Under the pieces are notes generated by a model. The model was not told where the DNA came from. It saw nothing but the letters and a program-made list of their open reading frames with translations, and ran no database searches. Shown one piece after another: positions 25,876-35,837 of a stretch of DNA of 64,000 nt. A program made the translations under genes and the position numbers. Positions within the stretch are counted from its first letter, which is position 1; every line of letters begins with the position of its first letter. The stretch is from the NCBI GenBank assembly GCA_016794465.1, contig JAEUKA010000014.1:248001-312000 (forward strand), written 5' to 3'. This DNA comes from Myxococcales bacterium. Lineage in GTDB: Bacteria; Myxococcota_A; Polyangia; Palsa-1104; JAEUJZ01.

Positions 25876-27093
25876 ATGCGCAAGTACCGATTGTCCGTTT
25901 CACCGAATGTTTCACGAACTGTTTCATCGTTTGTTTCACCACTCGTCTCGCTGCTGGCTGTGGGCTGCGGCGATACGAGCTCGCAGATGATGCCGCCGCC
26001 GCCAGCGCCGACCTATCTGGCCGTGACCGCCAGTGACTTCGCGGCAGGCTCGGGCACCCTGTCGCTGCTCGATCCCGAGACGCTACAGCTGCAAAAAGCG
26101 ATCGATCAGATCGATCCCAGCTCGACGGTCCGAGCCGCCGACAAGAAGCTCTACGTCCTGGATAGCAGCCACGGCAGCTTGCGCGTTTACGACGCTGCCG
26201 ACAACTTCAAGAGCCCGAAAGACTACCCGCTCCGCAAGAACGGTATCGTCGACGCCATTCAAGGCAATCCTCACGACATCTACGTCGACAGCGCCCACGG
26301 CCGCGCCTTCGTCACGCTCTATGGTTCATTCGGTTCGACGCAGGTCAAGGCCACGACGGCGCTCGCGGTCCTCGATCTGGGCAACCTCGCCGCCGGCATC
26401 AGCTCGTTTGTCACGCTAAACGTCGGCGCCACCGACAGCGATGCCAATCCCGACGCCAGCCAGCTCGTCGGCTGCGGCGACAGCCTCTATGTGCTGCTCC
26501 AAGACCTCGATCGCAACAACGGCTACAAGCCTGCCGGCAGCGGTCGCCTCGCCAAGCTCAGCCTCAGCAACCCGACCACAGCGACCTACATTCCACTGGC
26601 CGGCGAGAACCCGACCGCCATGTCCATCTTTGCCGGCTGCGACGAGGCCATCGTCGGCTCGGCAGGCGATCAGCTCGGCGGAATGCTCAGCGGCAAGAGC
26701 GGCGTCGAGCGCGTCGATCTGAGAAACGGCAAGACCCTCGGGCTCGTCGTCACCGACGCAACACTCGGCGGCAATGTCAGCACCCTCGATGCCAGCGACC
26801 TGCAGCACGTCTTCGCCGATGTCTCCATCAAGGGCCCGAGCGGCTATAACAACACCGTCTTTGCCATCGACGCAGCCGCCAAGAGCAAGGGCTTAGCCCT
26901 CCTTGGACCAATGAACTACGTACCAGCGGTTGCGGTGCTGGGCGGTCGACTGGTCGTGCTATCGGGAGGCAAAGCCAATCCAGGTCAGCTAAAGCCCGGT
27001 CTATACCTAGGCACAGCGACGGGAATGGCACTTCCTAGCGAGCCGATCGACTTCGGTTTGCCGCCCAGCTCCGTGGCCCTTGTCTCACGGTAA
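25876..27093 (+). CDS. propeller-type lipoprotein, probable partner of the TonB receptor
   Basis: This 405-residue protein has a signal peptide ending in lipobox LLAVGC. The mature part shows repeating beta-strand units typical of a beta-propeller surface protein (YLAVTASDFAAGSGTLSLLD, VRAADKKLYVLDSSHGSLRV, DIYVDSAHGRAFVTLYG). It follows the cobalamin-regulated receptor by 39 bases and has its own AGGAG site, so it is probably under the same riboswitch. By analogy with surface lipoproteins that work beside TonB receptors, it may capture cobalamin or a cobalamin carrier; this is inference. Its signal peptide is encoded by 12-bp repeats (VSPN-VSRT-VSSF-VSPL-VSLL). Confidence 0.7.
   Translation: MRKYRLSVSPNVSRTVSSFVSPLVSLLAVGCGDTSSQMMPPPPAPTYLAVTASDFAAGSGTLSLLDPETLQLQKAIDQIDPSSTVRAADKKLYVLDSSHGSLRVYDAADNFKSPKDYPLRKNGIVDAIQGNPHDIYVDSAHGRAFVTLYGSFGSTQVKATTALAVLDLGNLAAGISSFVTLNVGATDSDANPDASQLVGCGDSLYVLLQDLDRNNGYKPAGSGRLAKLSLSNPTTATYIPLAGENPTAMSIFAGCDEAIVGSAGDQLGGMLSGKSGVERVDLRNGKTLGLVVTDATLGGNVSTLDASDLQHVFADVSIKGPSGYNNTVFAIDAAAKSKGLALLGPMNYVPAVAVLGGRLVVLSGGKANPGQLKPGLYLGTATGMALPSEPIDFGLPPSSVALVSR
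25897..25950 (+). repeat. 12-bp periodic repeat in the signal-peptide region
   Basis: GTTTCA recurs exactly every 12 bases (25897, 25909, 25921, 25933), with a degraded fifth unit GTCTCG at 25945. In frame this gives a four-residue VSxx periodicity through the n- and h-regions of the lipoprotein signal peptide. Confidence 0.85.
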
Positions 27094-27119
27094 ATAGGTC
27101 TATACCCTGCTTGCTGAAC

Positions 27120-27973
<854 letters not shown>

Positions 27974-27977
<4 letters not shown>

Positions 27978-29371
27978 GCCATCCCGATTACGAGCAGACC
28001 CTGTCAGCCCTGGCGGCACTCGCTCCGCGCGGGATTCAGCCGGGTCGCGAACGTCTCGCTGAAGTGCTGCGTCGACTGGGCTCACCCGAGCTGCGCTATC
28101 CGGCGGTTCACATCGCTGGCACCAACGGCAAGGGCTCGACCTCGGCCTATGCAGCCCAGATCGCCCAGTGCGCCGCGAACCAGGCCGAGGCGCGGCACCG
28201 TCGCCCGTTCACGATTGGGCTCTATACCTCGCCGCATCTTCATCGCCTGACCGAGCGGGTGCGCTTTTCCCAAGCAGGCGAGCTGGCCGAGTGCCCCAAG
28301 CAGCTGCTCGCCGACGCAGTGACCGAAGTACAAGCCGCAAGCCAGGCCGACCCCGCGCAGGAGCTGACCTTTTTTGAGGTCCTCACCGCCGCCGCTTTCC
28401 TGATCTTTGCTCGCCGATCGGTCGATCTGGCGATCGTGGAGACTGGGCTGGGGGGGCGACTCGACGCGACCCGGCTGTGTGACGCGCGAGTGACGGTGGT
28501 GACGAGCATTGGACTGGATCACATGGAGTGGCTGGGCCCAACGCTCTCGCACATTGCTGCCGAGAAAGCCGGGATTTTTCGTCGGGATGTGCCGGCGCTG
28601 TGTGTGACCTACGAACCGGAGGCGCGCGCGGTCTTGCGTACCTGCGCCCACAAGGTAGGTGCACCGCTGTGGCTGCATCCCTATCACGACGAGCCGGATG
28701 CGCAGCCGCTACCGATCCTCGATGACCAGCTGGCGGCACGGCTGCCTCTGCGAGGGCGGTATCAGCGGGACAATGCCGCGCTTGCGGCCTATGCGCTGTC
28801 TCATGTTGCTGGCCAAGTCGCGGAGCCGCTAGGGCCGCTGCTGACAGTACCTGACATCGTCTTACAAGGGCTTACCCAGACCCGCTGGCCGGGCCGGATT
28901 GAGCAGCTCGTCCCGACAGCCGCGCCGTATCTGGGCTTTGCCGATCGCGAGATTGTCATCGACGCTGCCCACAACCCGGAAGGAGCCGTGGCGCTGGCTG
29001 GCTGGCTGAACGCCGTACCGCAGAAGCCGCTTACCGTGCTGTGTGGAGTCGTCGTGGGCAAGCTGGCGACGGAAATGGCCGCTCCGCTTCAGACCGCCGC
29101 CGTGGTGGTGCTGTGCCGGCCACCGACGCCTCGTGGGCTCGCCGCTGCCGAGCTGGCTGCGCTGTCGCCCTTTTCCATTGGCCAGCCCATCGACGACTGG
29201 CAAGCCGCGCTACACGCAGCACTGCAGCAGACCGCGCCCGGGGGCCGCTTGCTCGTCTATGGATCGATCTTCCTGATTGCGGCGGTGCGCGCGGCTCTGC
29301 TCGATGAACCGACCGACGAGCTGCTGGTGCAAGATCCCGGAAAAGCCCCAGCCAGCTCATCCACCAAGTAA
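27974..29371 (+). CDS. folC: folylpolyglutamate synthase / dihydrofolate synthase
   Basis: This Mur-ligase-family enzyme adds glutamate to dihydropteroate and folates. The 465-residue product has the P-loop HIAGTNGKGSTSAYAAQ, FSQAGELAECPK-type omega-loop residues, TGLGGRLDATRLCD, GLDHMEWLGPTLSHIAAEKA and the C-terminal VIDAAHNPEGAVALAGWLN. Residues are standard and the length is slightly longer than usual, from a Pro/Ser tail. Start GTG 27974 overlaps the accD stop by four bases, so translation is coupled. It converges with the helical protein gene at 29385 with a 13-base gap. Confidence 0.95.
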
Positions 29372-29384
29372 GCGCGGAGTGACG

Positions 29385-30059
29385 CTACGCCGCCGGTCGC
29401 GCCGCCGCACCGAGCGCCAACAGCTCACCGGTCACCTCGACGGCTTCCAGCAGCTGCGCCTGCTCACGCGGGTCCTGAATCAGCTCCGCCGTCCGCGTAA
29501 GCAGCGTCTTCAGCTCCTGCGCGTCTTCCGACTGTCGCAACAGCAGCCAGCGCATCGCCTCTCGCGGGACACTGCCCACCGACAGCAGCCGCACCACCGT
29601 CGGACTCACCTCTGCCGCCACCCCGAACAGAGCCAGCATCACCCCGAGCATCGCAAACGGACGCTCCCCGCTCACATTCGAGCAGTACGCCCGCAGCGCC
29701 GCATCGCCAGAGGTCATCGGCCGCTCCGGTAGCTCGTCCGAATAGCCCAGCCGCCGCAGATCCGACATCACCAGCTGAATCCGCGCCTTTTCCTCGCGCT
29801 GGTGCTTGCGCAGCAGCTCTGCCACCTGCGGGTCCGCCACTCGCTCGCCGGCCCGCCCCAGCACGTCCTGAATCAGGTCGCTCTGCTGCGCGAAGTCGAG
29901 CAGGAAGGCCGCATACTTGGCCCGCAGCGAGAGCGGGGGTCGCATAAGATACCGCACCGTTGCCATCTTGTAGCTACGTGCGGAAGCTGCCACTCGGGTA
30001 TTCAGAGCCTCGACCATTTGCATCGGCGTCTTTGGCTGGCTAGAAGCCACTTTGGGCAT
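29385..30059 (-). CDS. alpha-helical hypothetical protein
   Basis: The 224-residue product is almost entirely helical by residue pattern, with no signal peptide and no obvious membrane segment apart from one mildly hydrophobic stretch (FAMLGVMLALFGVAAEVS). Residues such as ELLRKHQREEKARIQLVMSDL and LLLRQSEDAQELKTLLTRTAEL suggest a helical bundle like ferritin or haem-oxygenase folds, but I see no repeated Glu/His metal ligands that would prove it. The family is not recognised. It stands alone between folC and the roadblock-like gene, both on different transcripts. Confidence 0.6.
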   Translation of the reverse strand: MPKVASSQPKTPMQMVEALNTRVAASARSYKMATVRYLMRPPLSLRAKYAAFLLDFAQQSDLIQDVLGRAGERVADPQVAELLRKHQREEKARIQLVMSDLRRLGYSDELPERPMTSGDAALRAYCSNVSGERPFAMLGVMLALFGVAAEVSPTVVRLLSVGSVPREAMRWLLLRQSEDAQELKTLLTRTAELIQDPREQAQLLEAVEVTGELLALGAAARPAA

Positions 30060-30160
30060 GGAGTTTCTACACTTCCTAGGGTAACTCCAATAGCTTCGCC
30101 GTGCCAGCTGACGTGCACGGCTTGGCCCCGAGTGCCGGACGATGTCGCCAGGCGAGGTGA

Positions 30161-30568
30161 CTAGACCGTGCTCTCGATCGTGGGCATCGACAGGCGAGAC
30201 TTGGTCAGCACCATGCCGATGTTGGCGCTCTTGCGACAGACGAAGGCGACCACGTGGTCAGGATTCTTGCGACCGCGCAGGAACACGTGGAGCAGGTTGT
30301 CGGAAAACACCACCATTTCCTGGAAGTAGTGGTGGCCGTCGTCCTTCACTCCGCGTGACTTGCGGAAGAGCTTCTCGATCGCAGTCACCGTACTGCCCTG
30401 AAACAGATCTGCAGTTGCTGCAGCGACGAGATCGAGGACCTCTCGCGGATGTGAATCAATGGTCCTGACTGCCAACAACATACCGGTCGCCATGTCGACA
30501 TACCCGGCGGCGACACACTCAGGAATGTCGCGCATCACCTTCTGGATTGTGCTCTCAAGCTGCATCAT
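30161..30568 (-). CDS. small roadblock/LC7-like protein (tentative)
   Basis: The product is 135 residues with no signal peptide. Its layout is an N-terminal helix (LESTIQKVMRDIPECVAAG), a strand pair (YVDMATGMLLAVRTID), a central helix (VLDLVAAATADLFQG) and further strands (HYFQEMVVFSDNLLHVFLRG, HVVAFVCRKSANIGMV). This is the alternating pattern of roadblock/LC7 and profilin-like dimerisation domains that regulate small GTPases, but the match is by fold pattern only. The start at ATG 30568 follows AAAGGGGGG. No MglA-like GTPase is adjacent. An AT-rich gap separates it from the divergent ABC-phosphatase fusion gene. Confidence 0.55.
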   Translation of the reverse strand: MMQLESTIQKVMRDIPECVAAGYVDMATGMLLAVRTIDSHPREVLDLVAAATADLFQGSTVTAIEKLFRKSRGVKDDGHHYFQEMVVFSDNLLHVFLRGRKNPDHVVAFVCRKSANIGMVLTKSRLSMPTIESTV

Positions 30569-30923
30569 GATCGGCCCCCCTTTATTACACCTGCTAAGTA
30601 CCAAGAAACGATTCAAGAGATACCAAAAGCTGCAAAATTACAATCCAGCTACGCAACTACGCAGAATCACGATGATTTGTCCATCAGTAGCAGATCTGCA
30701 TGAAGCTGCGGCCTATCACCCATTTGCGCCGAGACGTAGTCCCGTTGTGAGGTTTTCTTCTCTATCGACATCTCGTGGGCAAGCTCATCTTGTTTCCGAG
30801 CATCAAAAAGTCCTGAGATATCGAATTTGTAGGTGATTGTTTACACGAGGACAGCGACTAGCATACAATGATGGAGTCACTACCAGCTAGTAACCCGGAC
30901 GACTACGTCTGCAGAGGTGGTTC
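30569..30923. other. AT-rich divergent intergenic region, no gene seen
   Basis: This 355-base stretch separates two divergent genes and is clearly less GC-rich than its surroundings, with many A- and T-runs. Short open frames in it lack ribosome sites and coding character. It probably holds promoters for both genes. A TACAAT (near 30864) is a possible -10 for the plus-strand gene, with no convincing -35 at the right distance. Confidence 0.4.
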
Positions 30924-32660
30924 ATGGCCCAGAAATCTCACCCTGCGGCATCTTATGAGTTCATGCAGGGTGATCGCAATTTCAATGACAACGAAGCAAC
31001 CTCTGACTTCAATATCAGTGATCCCGGAGAGTTACCGCCCACGCCGACTGTGGCGCCCTCTAACCGATCATTTGATGTATTGGGATCGCTAACTGATGTA
31101 AGTCAACAGGATGCTTTCCGCGCACTTTATGGGTTTCAGCGCAATAACGATATTTCCCTAGAAATCGCGATATCCAGCCAAGATGCGATGGGGGACTCAC
31201 AGTCTGCGCTGGCTACGCACGCACTGCCTCCCGATCGGACATCGAGCGAGTCCCTGTCCATCGAGTGGAGAGGAGCGAGCGATCATGTCGACGTGCCTCC
31301 GCAGTCACGGCAGTCGCTGGGCTCGCGGGAGAGCCTACAGGTTCCGCTGGAGGAAGGCGACGGATGGGAGCCTTCTACGAATACAGAGACAGAGATCGTC
31401 TGGCAGAGCAGCTCACCTCTGCTCATGATGCGCAACGTCTCATTGATCCATGGGCAGCGGGTGCTGGTGACAGAGCTCAACCTGGACATCAGTCGCGATG
31501 GCATTCACATCGTGATCTGTGATGAGCGGTACTGTCGACGCCTGCTGCTGTCGGTGCTTACCTCTACCGGCAGCAAAGGAGCCGTCCGGATGGAGGGAAC
31601 TCTGCAGTGGGCAGAGGATGCGCCAAGCGGTCGCCCGCAGCTGTGTATGTTACACGCCACAGAGCTGCTCTTGCCGCTAGGGGAGTACCTTCACAGAGCG
31701 CTCGAAAGCGAAGCCACGACGCGCATTGATGAGCTCCTGACGACTCTGCAGCTTGAGCCGCTGAAAGAAAAGATGTGCTGGTTTCTGCATGACCTGGAGC
31801 CGTATGAAAGGCGACTGGTTGCCATCCTTCACGCCTCCCTTCGCGGCAGTCCGCTGCTCTGTATGGATGATCCGCTCGATGAGCTCCATGATGAAGGAGC
31901 GAGCCTCCTTCTGCGGGTACTTCGCCAGGTTGCAGTCCAGCAGCCGATCTTGATCATGGCGCCAGAGCTGGGGCAGCTCAGTACCCTTACAGAGAGGGTG
32001 GCTTGGCATCACGGCAACCGGATTGTCACCAGCATTGCAGATGGCGGCACAGAGTCCTCTGTTGCGGATGACTCAGAGTCGGTGCTGCCCCCAGCAGTGA
32101 CCCCTCCAGAGTCAGCGGTCCGAACCAGTCCCCCAAGCGACAAACCAGAGTCACATCGTCAAACCGGAAATGGTCAGCAGGGCCCGCGAGGATTCCGCTG
32201 GCTGGTCGAAGGAAAGCTGGCCGGGACTCCTGAGCCAGGGATTCTGTTCGACATTGACTACGATCTGACGCTGCTCCGTAGTGCGGGAATCACGACGCTG
32301 GTGACGCTCACAGAGCAGCCGATTCCCGAGACGCTGCTCGAACCCCACGGACTCAAGAGCCTGTACTTCCCAATCGTCGATATGAGTGTGCCAAGCTGCC
32401 GCGCGACCGAGGATCTCTGCTCGCTGGTCGAGCTGGCGCTAGAGCGTGGTGAAGTGATCGCCTTCCACTGCAAGGCCGGACTGGGAAGAACGGGAACGCT
32501 GCTGGTGTCGTATCTGATCTGGGAGGGTGCGCCGCCATCGGAAGCCCTGGCAGTCGCCCGCACCATCGAGCCGGGCTGGGTTCAGTCTGACATTCAGGAA
32601 CAGTATCTGTTTCAGTTCGCAGAGTACTGCCGCAGCCGCCGCCCCCCCTACCAGTCCTAG
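30924..32660 (+). CDS. fusion of a P-loop-less ABC-ATPase-like domain and a dual-specificity protein phosphatase
   Basis: The 578-residue protein has three parts. Residues 1-160 are Ser/Asp/Glu-rich and probably disordered. Residues about 165-390 follow the ABC ATPase plan: an A-loop-like MMRNVSLIHGQRVLVTELNL, then ISRDGIHIVICDERYC where the Walker A P-loop should be but no GxxGxGK; LEPYERRLVAILHASL in place of the LSGGQ signature; and a Walker-B-like LLCMDDPLDELHD. ATP hydrolysis is unlikely. Residues about 430-578 are a tyrosine/dual-specificity phosphatase with VDMSVPS and the active loop HCKAGLGRTGT (Cys516, Arg522), which look intact. The start follows AGAGGTGG. Substrate unknown; cytoplasmic, as no signal peptide is seen. 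Confidence 0.82.
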   Translation: MAQKSHPAASYEFMQGDRNFNDNEATSDFNISDPGELPPTPTVAPSNRSFDVLGSLTDVSQQDAFRALYGFQRNNDISLEIAISSQDAMGDSQSALATHALPPDRTSSESLSIEWRGASDHVDVPPQSRQSLGSRESLQVPLEEGDGWEPSTNTETEIVWQSSSPLLMMRNVSLIHGQRVLVTELNLDISRDGIHIVICDERYCRRLLLSVLTSTGSKGAVRMEGTLQWAEDAPSGRPQLCMLHATELLLPLGEYLHRALESEATTRIDELLTTLQLEPLKEKMCWFLHDLEPYERRLVAILHASLRGSPLLCMDDPLDELHDEGASLLLRVLRQVAVQQPILIMAPELGQLSTLTERVAWHHGNRIVTSIADGGTESSVADDSESVLPPAVTPPESAVRTSPPSDKPESHRQTGNGQQGPRGFRWLVEGKLAGTPEPGILFDIDYDLTLLRSAGITTLVTLTEQPIPETLLEPHGLKSLYFPIVDMSVPSCRATEDLCSLVELALERGEVIAFHCKAGLGRTGTLLVSYLIWEGAPPSEALAVARTIEPGWVQSDIQEQYLFQFAEYCRSRRPPYQS

Positions 32661-32696
32661 AGCACACGTTTCGACTGGGGCCCTCCCTGAAACGCA

Positions 32697-32726
32697 AAGA
32701 GGCCCTGGATCTCTCCAGAGCCTCTT
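32697..32726 (-). terminator. strong hairpin, probable terminator for the KAEK-repeat gene
   Basis: AAGAGGC and GCCTCTT form a 7-bp stem, extended after one mismatch by CTGG/CCAG around a 6-base loop. Read on the minus strand it is followed by TTGCGTTTC, which is T-rich. It lies between two convergent genes and may serve both. Confidence 0.6.
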
Positions 32727-32773
32727 CTGATCAGACTTGCCGCATTCCTTTCGGGAAGCGGCGGCTGCTCGGC

Positions 32774-33142
32774 TTACTTGCCGTCGGCCTTCTTCTCGGC
32801 TTTCTCGGCCTTCTTCTCGGCCTTGTCGCCAGCCTTGTCGGCCTTGTCGCCCGCCTTGTCAGCCTTCTTCTCGACCTTCTCGGCAGCCTTCTCGACCTTC
32901 TCGGCCTTCTTCTCGGCCTTCTCGTTGCCAGCCTTCTCGGCCTTGTCGCCAGCCTTCTCGGCCTTGTCGCCAGCCTTCTCGGCCTTCTTCTCGACCTTCT
33001 CAGCCTTCTTCTCGGCCTTCTCGGCCTTGTCGCCAGCCTTCTCGGCGGCCTTCTCAGCCTTCTCGGGCTTGTTGGCGAAAGCGGGGGCGGCGGTGGCGAA
33101 AGCAAAAGCGGCAGTGACGGCGACGATGATGTTCTTGTTCAT
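32774..33142 (-). CDS. secreted Lys/Ala/Glu-repeat protein
   Basis: A 122-residue protein with a clear signal peptide (MNKNIIVAVTAAFAFATAAP, cleaved after AFA). The whole mature part is a low-complexity series of KAEK, KAGDKAEK and KKAEKVEK units, which should form a highly charged amphipathic helix or coiled coil, probably in the periplasm or attached to the envelope. Similar sequences resemble the tails of histone H1 or the TolA stalk. The ribosome site is AGGAGAG. There are no Cys and no catalytic residues. The DNA is a long imperfect repeat (TCTCGGCCTT units), prone to slippage. The function is unknown; a spacer or polyanion-binding role is possible. Confidence 0.8.
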   Translation of the reverse strand: MNKNIIVAVTAAFAFATAAPAFANKPEKAEKAAEKAGDKAEKAEKKAEKVEKKAEKAGDKAEKAGDKAEKAGNEKAEKKAEKVEKAAEKVEKKADKAGDKADKAGDKAEKKAEKAEKKADGK

Positions 33143-33364
33143 GGGAAACTCTCCTGATTCAGTACGTTGACGGTTGGTAAGACGTTCTGGCTCACCTTAT
33201 CGCGAGCCGCGTTCTTGACGAAGGGCCAGAGCACTCGCCATGCCAACCGCCCGAGCCCGACTCTGAGAGCACCAATCTCCGTCGGGAGACACGTCGCAGC
33301 TCCGCACTACCCAGAGCCGACGCAGCCCGACAACATCGCCCCTTGCTGTGTGGCGCTTTTGCAG

Positions 33365-33847
33365 TTAGTTGGTGCGATTGAGGAGGATACTGAGCTGGTT
33401 ACTCCCAGCGTGTACCACCGCCAGGTCTTGCTGCCCTTTGCCGTCGAGCTGCGCGATCACCACCGCACTTGGCTGCCGGTCCACCGCCAGGCGAATCGGC
33501 GGATCAAAGCCACCACCGCTTCGACCCAGCATGACCCCAATGGTGGGCAGCGCGCTGTCACACACCACCACATCCAGTATCCCATCGGTGTTTACGTCCC
33601 CGCTGGTGATGCAGGTGGGACCATATCCAGGCAGCCCGAACCGATACTCATAATCCGCCGGCCTACTACTGATACTCCCCGTCGAGCCGCCGAACATTCC
33701 TGTCACAAATCCCGTGTTCAAAAACACCTGCAAAGAGCTACTCCGCGCACTTACCACCGCCAAGTCCGCGCGCTTGTCGCCGTTCATCTTAAGCACACGG
33801 CTCCCCTCGCAAGTCTCCTCGCAAGTCTCCTCCCACGATGCGCACAC
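33365..33847 (-). pseudogene. 3' fragment of an FG-GAP repeat lipoprotein gene (C-terminal part)
   Basis: The open frame has no plausible start. Its first 20 residues are encoded by a 12-bp tandem repeat and neighbouring DNA, and the protein-like sequence begins abruptly at MNGDKRADLAVVSARSSSLQ, the middle of an FG-GAP/VCBS repeat. It continues with SGDVNTDGILDVVVCD and IAQLDGKGQQDLAVVH and then stops. The missing N-terminal part has the right sequence about 6.1 kb away at 39881-41056 on the same strand: that frame ends IADDFNGD then HRSAVA. Both pieces share AACGGCGA at the break, and joining them there restores DDFNGDKRADLAVV in frame. I read this as the 3' end of a split gene. Confidence 0.7.
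33806..33829. repeat. 12-bp tandem repeat at the left edge of the inserted segment
   Basis: CTCGCAAGTCTC is present twice in perfect tandem, then starts a third copy (CTCC). It lies about 20 bases inside the left boundary inferred for the segment that splits the FG-GAP gene. Confidence 0.8.
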
Positions 33848-33984
33848 CAGACAAAGTAGGGAAGGAAGGAGGAAGCCCCTTCGCGCGGTAACGTGGTGAT
33901 AGCACTTGCTGTCCGTCTAGCCGGGCCCCTAAGATGACTGGGCTCCCCTGTGGCTAGTCGCCGCGCAGAGGATCTGGAGCAGTC

Positions 33985-35799
33985 ATGGCCTACACTGTCC
34001 GTCCGTACAATCGGGTGCGCTTCCTGCTCGATGGCGAGGAAATCTTCACGGCACTCGAGCAGTGCTTCGAGATGATGGTGCGAGAGCGGCGCGGTACGCC
34101 CCTGACCTATGTCCGCATGGCGTTCTGGCTGATCGAGGAAGGAATCTGTGTCGGGAATACTGCTGCCTTTACCCGTCCCGATACAAGCTCGCTCCTCCAT
34201 CACATTGGTCGCGTCCTGTGGGCTGGGCACAACGTGGACATCATCGTTTGGTATCCCAACCTGAAGACCCGACTGTCTAGTCCTGAGCAGCAGATCGATG
34301 AACACGACGCGCTGGCCCGGAGGATTGCCGACCTCAACGCTCAGCTCGAACTTCACCCCGGGCCGGTAGGACGGGCGCGGCTGTACCGCGAGCGCTATGA
34401 AGGAATCTCTGGATCGAGTCAGCACCAGAAGTTCGCGATCTTCTCGGTCAATGGGCAGCGCACCGTGGTGCTGGGCGGACTAAACATGGCACAGCGCTAC
34501 CTCGATAATGTCACGCACACGATCCAGATCGATGGTGAACATACCAACTGGCACGACACCGCAGTGAAGATCACCGGCCCGGTCACCGCCGACATCGAGG
34601 ATGAGTGGATGCGTCGCTGGCGCAAGGTCATGGCCATCGCCAAGGCCAAGGTTCCCACCGAGCGACTGTCAAACCACCTGACAGCCCCCGGAGTTGACAA
34701 CCAGTGGAAGAGTGCCCACGCAGCAGACATCCAAGAAAACCTCACGGTCCAGAAGCTCCCGGTCGACACCCCCAATGAGAGGTTCTACGCCCTGCCCGCT
34801 CGGGTGGCAGTGACCCGCTATTCCCTGCCGTTCAACGTCTGCGAGATCCACGAACAGATCCTCACCCGCATCCAGCGGGCTCGGGAGCGCATCTACTTCG
34901 AGAACAATCAGCTCACCGATCCGGACATCGTGCGCGCCATCTACCAGCGCATGAAAGAGGTGCCCTCGCTGCAGGTACTCATCGTCACCAACCCCAATCA
35001 GAGTGGTGTCGGCTATCTGACGCGACGCGCCTGGCTACACCTGGCCCTGCGGCACCCGAGCTGTCGCAACATCACGTTCATGTGCAAAGACGCTCCCAAT
35101 CGTGCAGGCACCCTGACGCGTGTGAATGGCGTTCCGCAGTGGACGGTAGAGGATCACTATCGCCCTGGCCGGACGACCCAGCACCAGTGGCTCCAGACCG
35201 ACTGCATCATCCCCAGCAAGACCAGCGCGGCCTACCGGGACTTCGGCGCCCTTCAGGTGAAGTTCGAGGACATCATCGATGTCGATGTCGACTTTCACTT
35301 CTTTACGCCCGCCGTCCATGTGGCGGCGGTCCGCGCAGAGATCACGCTGCGCACGCTGACCATCCACTCCAAGCTGGCGATCATTGATGACTGGCTGGTG
35401 TGCGGCTCGGCCAACTGGACCTACCGCAGCATGCAGTATGACGGCGAGATCTCTGTGTTCATGCAGGATCGAATGCTGGCGACCCACACCCTGGTCCGGC
35501 TGCTCCAGCACTACGATCCCACGATGACCCTCACGACCGAGCTGAGCACGGCAACGATTGACAGGCGCGCGCGGGACCTGGCCGACTTCATCCTGATCGA
35601 TCCCAGAAGGCCAGTTCAGCCCGGTCGCTTTGTTCTGCTGCCACTAGAGTACCGACCCCTAGAATTTGACGGCGCACTGTCGCTCTTCTACAGCCTCGAC
35701 GAGCGAGTACCAGGCTGGAAGGCCCGCGACCTCATCCGCCGCCCCACCCAGACCCTAGCAAACATCAGACAAGAAGCCCCCAACTGGCGCTGGTGGTAG
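33985..35799 (+). CDS. phospholipase D superfamily protein (two HKD motifs)
   Basis: A 604-residue protein with both PLD active-site motifs. The first is HQKFAIFSVNGQRTVVLGGLN, in which GGLN takes the position of GGxN, and the second is HSKLAIIDDWLVCGSANWTY. The second HKD half is followed by an acidic ISVFMQDR typical of the family. No signal peptide or membrane segment is visible, so it is probably cytoplasmic or exported by another route. Substrates of this superfamily include phospholipids, nucleic acids and cardiolipin precursors; which applies here cannot be told. A GGAG site precedes the ATG. It is inside the segment between the two FG-GAP fragments, which is a possible acquired island. 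Confidence 0.85.
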   Translation: MAYTVRPYNRVRFLLDGEEIFTALEQCFEMMVRERRGTPLTYVRMAFWLIEEGICVGNTAAFTRPDTSSLLHHIGRVLWAGHNVDIIVWYPNLKTRLSSPEQQIDEHDALARRIADLNAQLELHPGPVGRARLYRERYEGISGSSQHQKFAIFSVNGQRTVVLGGLNMAQRYLDNVTHTIQIDGEHTNWHDTAVKITGPVTADIEDEWMRRWRKVMAIAKAKVPTERLSNHLTAPGVDNQWKSAHAADIQENLTVQKLPVDTPNERFYALPARVAVTRYSLPFNVCEIHEQILTRIQRARERIYFENNQLTDPDIVRAIYQRMKEVPSLQVLIVTNPNQSGVGYLTRRAWLHLALRHPSCRNITFMCKDAPNRAGTLTRVNGVPQWTVEDHYRPGRTTQHQWLQTDCIIPSKTSAAYRDFGALQVKFEDIIDVDVDFHFFTPAVHVAAVRAEITLRTLTIHSKLAIIDDWLVCGSANWTYRSMQYDGEISVFMQDRMLATHTLVRLLQHYDPTMTLTTELSTATIDRRARDLADFILIDPRRPVQPGRFVLLPLEYRPLEFDGALSLFYSLDERVPGWKARDLIRRPTQTLANIRQEAPNWRWW

Positions 35800-35837
35800 A
35801 CAAAGTCCACTACAGACCCAACAAGTCGAGTAGCAAG

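Noticed and set aside
30459..30836. Plus-strand open frame in the AT-rich intergenic region
   Set aside because: It starts inside the roadblock-like gene, has no ribosome site and no sensible residue pattern.
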